DNA of 64,000 bases from Bugula neritina (Eukaryota > Bryozoa > Gymnolaemata > Cheilostomatida > Bugulidae), in assembly GCA_964035545.1 (NCBI GenBank), contig OZ037765.1, positions 34,113,504 to 34,177,503 on the forward strand, written 5' to 3'. This document shows, piece by piece, positions 61,701 through 64,000 of this stretch. The notes under the pieces are model-generated. The model worked only from the letters and a program-made list of their open reading frames with translations, was not told where the DNA came from and searched no databases. A program made the position numbers and the translations under genes. Each line of letters starts with the position of its first letter. Within the stretch, counting starts at the first letter, position 1.

Positions 61701-63473
61701 AATTGAATGATTCTATTACAGGAACACTTACTGTAGTATGAAGGGCAGATTACTCCAAGTAAACTTAATTTGTATTTCATGGGCTAAGATTTGTTACTCT
61801 AGGAAGAACTGTGGGATATATTAAGTTTAGGCTAGCTTACTCATGTGTATAACATAAAATATGAACATATAATTCTTATATAACTGTTTGATTTGTTAGT
61901 TAATTGGCTGATATTTCCTGGTTGTCGCATTCATGTACACCGTACTGAATTAATATCTATTTTCAGACTAATCGTCTTTTTGTCATCTTTGATTACCCGC
62001 AAACTGTGTCTATGATAAAGATATGGAACTACAGCAAAACACCAAGTAGAGGTGTCAAGGATTTTGCGGTGAGTTATCTCCTCTTCTCAATACTTGCTAT
62101 ATCATATACTAGGGAGTTGTGTCCACACTACACCCTAAACTAGGGAGTTGTGTCCACACTATACCCTATACTAGGGAGTTGTGTCCACACTATATCCTAA
62201 ACTAGGGAGTTGTGTCCACACTATATACTATACTGGGGAGTTGTGTCCACACTATATACTATACTAGGGAGTTGTGTCCACACTATATCCTATACTAGGA
62301 AGTTGCGTCCACATTATACCCTAAACTAGGGCTTAGCTTTCTCTACTAGACGCAATGTATCAAGCATATTATGTCAGTTAAATCAGCTGTGAACCAATCT
62401 CATTGGTTGCCTATCTCAGTGTTGATTGGCTGAGTTGTTCCACTTGTACTGGGCTGTATATTATCATTAGTAGTAAGAAATACTGTGATGTCAATTCCAC
62501 CTCATGACATGAGTTGAGTCACTGTGCTACGGACTGACCTGTAATCTTAGTGCATTGACTTCTAGTTTGCATAACTATGAATTAGTATCTTACATCGTGA
62601 ACAGTATGGAGAGGTTATTGCTGTCACAGGCATCTTCAGCTTTAAATAATTTCTATTCAACATGTTTAGTATTTGTATAGCTAGCAAGTTGGCTCATAAA
62701 TTTCTATATTGTTTGACTATATACAGCTCCTAGTAGATGACTTACTTGTCTACAACGGAATGCTGGGTCCAGTGAGGTACGGCAAAGGGATATTACCCAA
62801 TAGTTTAGGACCACAGTCTTTTCAAACTGTCCTCTTCACCAACAACAGGAAGATTAAAGACAAAGTCAAACACACCATAGTCAGGTATTTCACAAGAGTC
62901 ATAGATTGTCAATAGCAAACGCTTTTAGCTGATGAGTCTATTTTGAAAGCTTCAAGAGTTATCATAGAACCTCACAAGCTACCAATATGCTGATACTTAG
63001 TCAGGGGATAAATTTCAACCTTTTGCATTTCTTAGTATTTTTTCTCTTTTGCAGTAACAAAACTGAAAACTTGGAGGTTCAACTAACTAATGACAATCAG
63101 GTTGTTTCTAAACCTTCTCAGAGTAAACTGCAGAAATCTGCAGATCAAGGTGGGGCTTCAGTAACTTTTCCACATATTATACTTGTTTTTTGATACTCAA
63201 CACGACACACTTTTATGACTGGAAGAATTCAACTACAATGCAACACTTAGAAACAGCATTCAACTAATTTGTTGTTTAAGTTGCAGTGTTAGCTGCTCCA
63301 CTATGGCAATCATATCAAATATTATGTATTGCAAGGCACTATTATGTCAGGTTATTAAAACATATCAAAGAAATTTGTTGAATCATTTTTGCTTATATAA
63401 AACTTGTTTGTATTTCACAGCTCTCCGTCCCAAGACTAGTGTACAGAAGAGACCTTTGGGGAAAAGGAGGTGA
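43705..63473 (+). CDS. KATNIP: KATNIP (KIAA0556), katanin-interacting ciliary protein
   Basis: The 35 exons are 43705-43723, 43903-43995, 44117-44186, 44558-44727, 45082-45264, 45785-45852, 46498-46590, 47235-47370, 47468-47542, 48020-48174, 48787-48984, 49400-49597, 49782-49916, 50174-50333, 50858-51070, 52888-53011, 53181-53399, 54033-54115, 54610-54798, 54938-55064, 55186-55327, 55687-55884, 56493-56630, 57135-57278, 58860-59016, 59085-59262, 59516-59681, 60147-60313, 60598-60659, 60865-60975, 61265-61404, 61967-62068, 62727-62884, 63055-63149, 63421-63473. The total is 4719 nt (1572 aa); human has about 1618. KATNIP binds microtubules and katanin at the ciliary base. The N-terminus has GYDEYLFLLQQRN; exons 6-8 are acidic. 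Four DUF4457-type modules, each with WNYNKS or a variant, lie in exons 12-14, 21-24, 26-28 and 30-33. It ends ALRPKTSVQKRPLGKRR. Introns 13 and 17 appear to be GC-AG. The exon 2/3 junction and exon 15 start (50858 or 50819) are ambiguous. Confidence 0.95.
45275..45460. repeat. AT-rich minisatellite at the KATNIP exon 5 donor
   Basis: Copies of ataacataatatataataat beginning about 10 bp beyond the donor. Confidence 0.88.
46010..46485. repeat. 29-bp minisatellite, KATNIP intron 6
   Basis: About 16 copies of a 29-bp unit (gtagcacctgctactggtg then tcatcaagct), ending just before the exon 7 acceptor. Confidence 0.95.
46588..46700. repeat. Donor-containing repeats, KATNIP exon 7
   Basis: The exon end and donor (tct/gtaagtatat) recur three to four more times at about 25-30-bp spacing as ctctgtaagtatat, with cttacctctgtaag forming a small inverted element at each boundary. 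Confidence 0.88.
48178..48780. repeat. Minisatellite filling KATNIP intron 10
   Basis: About 13 copies of a unit of roughly 47 bp (gtgttatatatagtaatata, then ttcacagtaatatagtaata). It runs from donor to acceptor and leaves almost no unique intron sequence. Confidence 0.93.
49085..49395. repeat. 17-bp minisatellite at the KATNIP exon 12 acceptor
   Basis: About 18 copies of gtgatcatgtgaccctt, running into the exon 12 acceptor. Confidence 0.95.
49675..49781. repeat. Acceptor-side repeats, KATNIP exon 13
   Basis: Four copies of cacgctattggctgtatt plus variable bases. The last copy ends in the functional acceptor ctgtag. Confidence 0.85.
51062..51190. repeat. 19-bp array of decoy donors at KATNIP exon 15
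   Basis: Six copies of gtgagtcattctgataatg follow the exon, whose own last bases are tctgataatg. Each copy repeats both the exon end and GTGAGT. Confidence 0.95.
51350..52680 (+). mobile_element. 5'-truncated non-LTR retrotransposon (LINE)
   Basis: A continuous frame of about 400 codons to the stop at 52575-52577 shows reverse-transcriptase motifs: TGVKQGCVIAPTLFSIF, then the catalytic YADD at about 51615-51626, then the LINE-typical NYLGSCLS, LLYASETW and RILGVKW blocks. It ends with a C2H2 finger (CPHC...HLRTH). The endonuclease and 5' part of the RT are missing, so it is dead on arrival, though its frame is undamaged. It lies in KATNIP intron 15 on the coding strand. Clade not assigned. 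Confidence 0.9.
52680..52880. repeat. Array between the LINE tail and KATNIP exon 16
   Basis: Units of gctgatatgtatgtatata plus (ttactatta)n. The final unit supplies the exon 16 acceptor (gctgatatgtatgtatacag). Confidence 0.88.
53490..53760. repeat. Minisatellite, KATNIP intron 17
   Basis: About eight copies of tcactcagtgactcagttac and tactctgttg(tg) in the intron that starts with a GC donor. Confidence 0.9.
54800..54900. repeat. (GT)n-rich tract at the KATNIP exon 19 donor
   Basis: gtgagtgtgtg-type dinucleotide repeat starting at the donor and containing several gtgagt hexamers. Confidence 0.88.
56905..56970 (-). mobile_element. tRNA-like SINE fragment
   Basis: On the minus strand a perfect B box (ggttcgaatcc; plus 56923-56933) sits about 30 bases after an imperfect A-box-like tagtgatgag. 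The T-arm pairs poorly and there is no full acceptor stem, so this is not called as a tRNA gene. It lies in KATNIP intron 23. Confidence 0.4.
57661..57678 (+). other. Candidate 18-bp microexon of KATNIP
   Basis: A strong acceptor (ttcatttccag) and a CAG/GTAGTT donor bracket 18 bases coding INSPNQ. It would keep frame between exons 24 and 25, and a tandem array starts just after its donor, as at many real exons here. Not included in the model; needs transcript support. Confidence 0.3.
57715..58440. repeat. 24-bp minisatellite, KATNIP intron 24
   Basis: About 30 copies of ctgtattactctatctgc plus atacat, with truncated copies near 57900-58010. Confidence 0.97.
59290..59515. repeat. Acceptor-side minisatellite, KATNIP exon 27
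   Basis: About seven copies of acaaggggtagtaactactg plus tatgta. The last unit provides the exon 27 acceptor. Confidence 0.9.
59670..60130. repeat. Array of decoy donors copying the KATNIP exon 27 end
   Basis: About eight intronic copies of a roughly 55-63-bp unit containing tgtacagaggt/gtaagtgtg. Bases tacagaggt are the last coding bases of exon 27. Each junction reads acttacctctgtacagaggt, then gtaagt, an almost perfect palindrome. Confidence 0.95.
60320..60560. repeat. 15-bp minisatellite at the KATNIP exon 28 donor
   Basis: About 15 copies of actatatacctgtat (variants actcacctgtat, actgtatacctgtat) starting close to the donor. Confidence 0.93.
62095..62335. repeat. 28-bp minisatellite, KATNIP intron 32
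   Basis: About eight copies of actagggagttgtgtccaca plus ctatatcct, starting about 25 bp beyond the exon 32 donor. Confidence 0.93.
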
Positions 63474-63632
63474 CCCTCTACCCCCCCCCCCCCCACTAGA
63501 ATATGTCCTTCACTACTGCATATATAGCCTCTGTATTCACACTTATTAGTTTTGTACAGTTTTAATTACCATGAAGATTTTTCAACACCGTCCAGCTATT
63601 ACATAATAGAATGTATCATTTGTTACACAAAA

Positions 63633-63656
63633 TTTATTTGTTATAAGTGAAATAAA
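63633..63656. terminator. Overlapping polyadenylation signals of two convergent genes
   Basis: A plus-strand AATAAA (63651-63656) for KATNIP and a minus-strand AATAAA (plus tttatt 63633-63638) for the downstream gene lie within 24 bp. The two 3'UTRs probably overlap. Confidence 0.5.
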
Positions 63657-63741
63657 ATGATCTAATCTTAGCCTCAGATTTCAGCACATATAAATACAAC
63701 ACGTAGTATACTTTTAATAAACTAACTCCACAAAAATATGT

Positions 63742-63801
63742 TCATCCTTTAAGATTTCCAGCAAATGTTCCGGCTTCTATCTGCTCATCCCACTTGGTGT
63801 A
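63742..63801 (-). CDS. Probable last exon of an unidentified gene
   Basis: On the minus strand, an acceptor (gtattgtag) is followed by a short frame YTKWDEQIEAGTFAGNLKG and TGA. GC content and codon choice look coding, and a minus-strand AATAAA lies about 105 bp further on. Upstream (higher coordinates) there is only a tandem array to the window end. I do not recognise the family. The reading phase is assumed. Confidence 0.4.
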   Translation of the reverse strand, partial: YTKWDEQIEAGTFAGNLKG

Positions 63802-63811
63802 CTACAATACA

Positions 63812-63990
63812 GATATCCAATGGGGATAGTTATAACAACAGAGATATCCAATGGGGATAGTTATAACAACAGAGATATCCAATGGGGATAGTTATAACAG
63901 CAGAGATATCCAATGGGGATAGTTATAACAACAGAGATATCCAATGGGGATAGTTATAACAACAGAGATATCCAATGGGGATAGCCAAAA
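63812..63990. repeat. 31-bp minisatellite at the window's right edge
   Basis: Six copies of a 31-bp unit (gatatccaatggggatagtt, then ataacaacaga), starting about 10 bp from the acceptor of the putative last exon. Confidence 0.95.
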
Positions 63991-64000
63991 CTAGTTGAAG

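Noticed and set aside
62925-62960. CTGATGA ... GAAA, a second hammerhead-like core
   Set aside because: The segment between the core halves cannot form stem II and there is no matching stem I, so it is a chance match in KATNIP intron 33.

Overview
This window is eukaryotic genomic DNA, most likely from a non-vertebrate animal. It is AT-rich and intron-rich, with GT-AG introns. Its protein products resemble human orthologues along nearly their whole length. I cannot name the species. I assembled gene models by joining exons at splice sites, checking that every reading-frame phase closed, and comparing with remembered human family members. No database search was run.

Layout: (1) 60-2509, minus: a PLP-dependent cystathionine/methionine gamma-lyase family gene, 3' end outside the window. 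(2) 8362-12448, plus: a gamma-butyrobetaine/trimethyllysine dioxygenase-like gene, 6 exons, 410 aa. (3) 13310-31240, minus: a complete NPC1 orthologue, 26 exons, 1312 aa. (4) 34810-42107, plus: NPRL3, a GATOR1 subunit, 14 exons, 528 aa. (5) 43705-63473, plus: KATNIP (KIAA0556), a ciliary-base protein, 35 exons, about 1572 aa. (6) 63742-63801, minus: the apparent last exon of an unidentified gene convergent with KATNIP. Genes 2 and 3 are tail to tail. NPC1 and NPRL3 are head to head across 3.6 kb. Both act at the lysosome, in cholesterol export and in amino-acid control of mTORC1.

The most unusual property is the minisatellites. About 20 of the 25 NPC1 introns, and many NPRL3 and KATNIP introns, hold their own tandem array, nearly all with different units. 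Many arrays start or stop exactly at a splice site, and in the clearest cases the unit contains the splice site plus neighbouring exon bases. This yields rows of decoy donors or acceptors. NPRL3 exon 7 has a decoy-acceptor array on one side and a decoy-donor array on the other. NPRL3 exon 9, NPC1 exon 2, and KATNIP exons 7, 15 and 27 show the same thing.

Other notable items: a near-perfect type I hammerhead ribozyme at 9692-9738 (minus strand), in a transposon-like patch that also holds a 206-bp palindrome, inside an intron of the dioxygenase gene; a probable MITE at 11885-12190; a 5'-truncated non-LTR retrotransposon with an open reverse-transcriptase frame in KATNIP intron 15; two KATNIP introns that appear to be GC-AG; and two tRNA-like SINE fragments.
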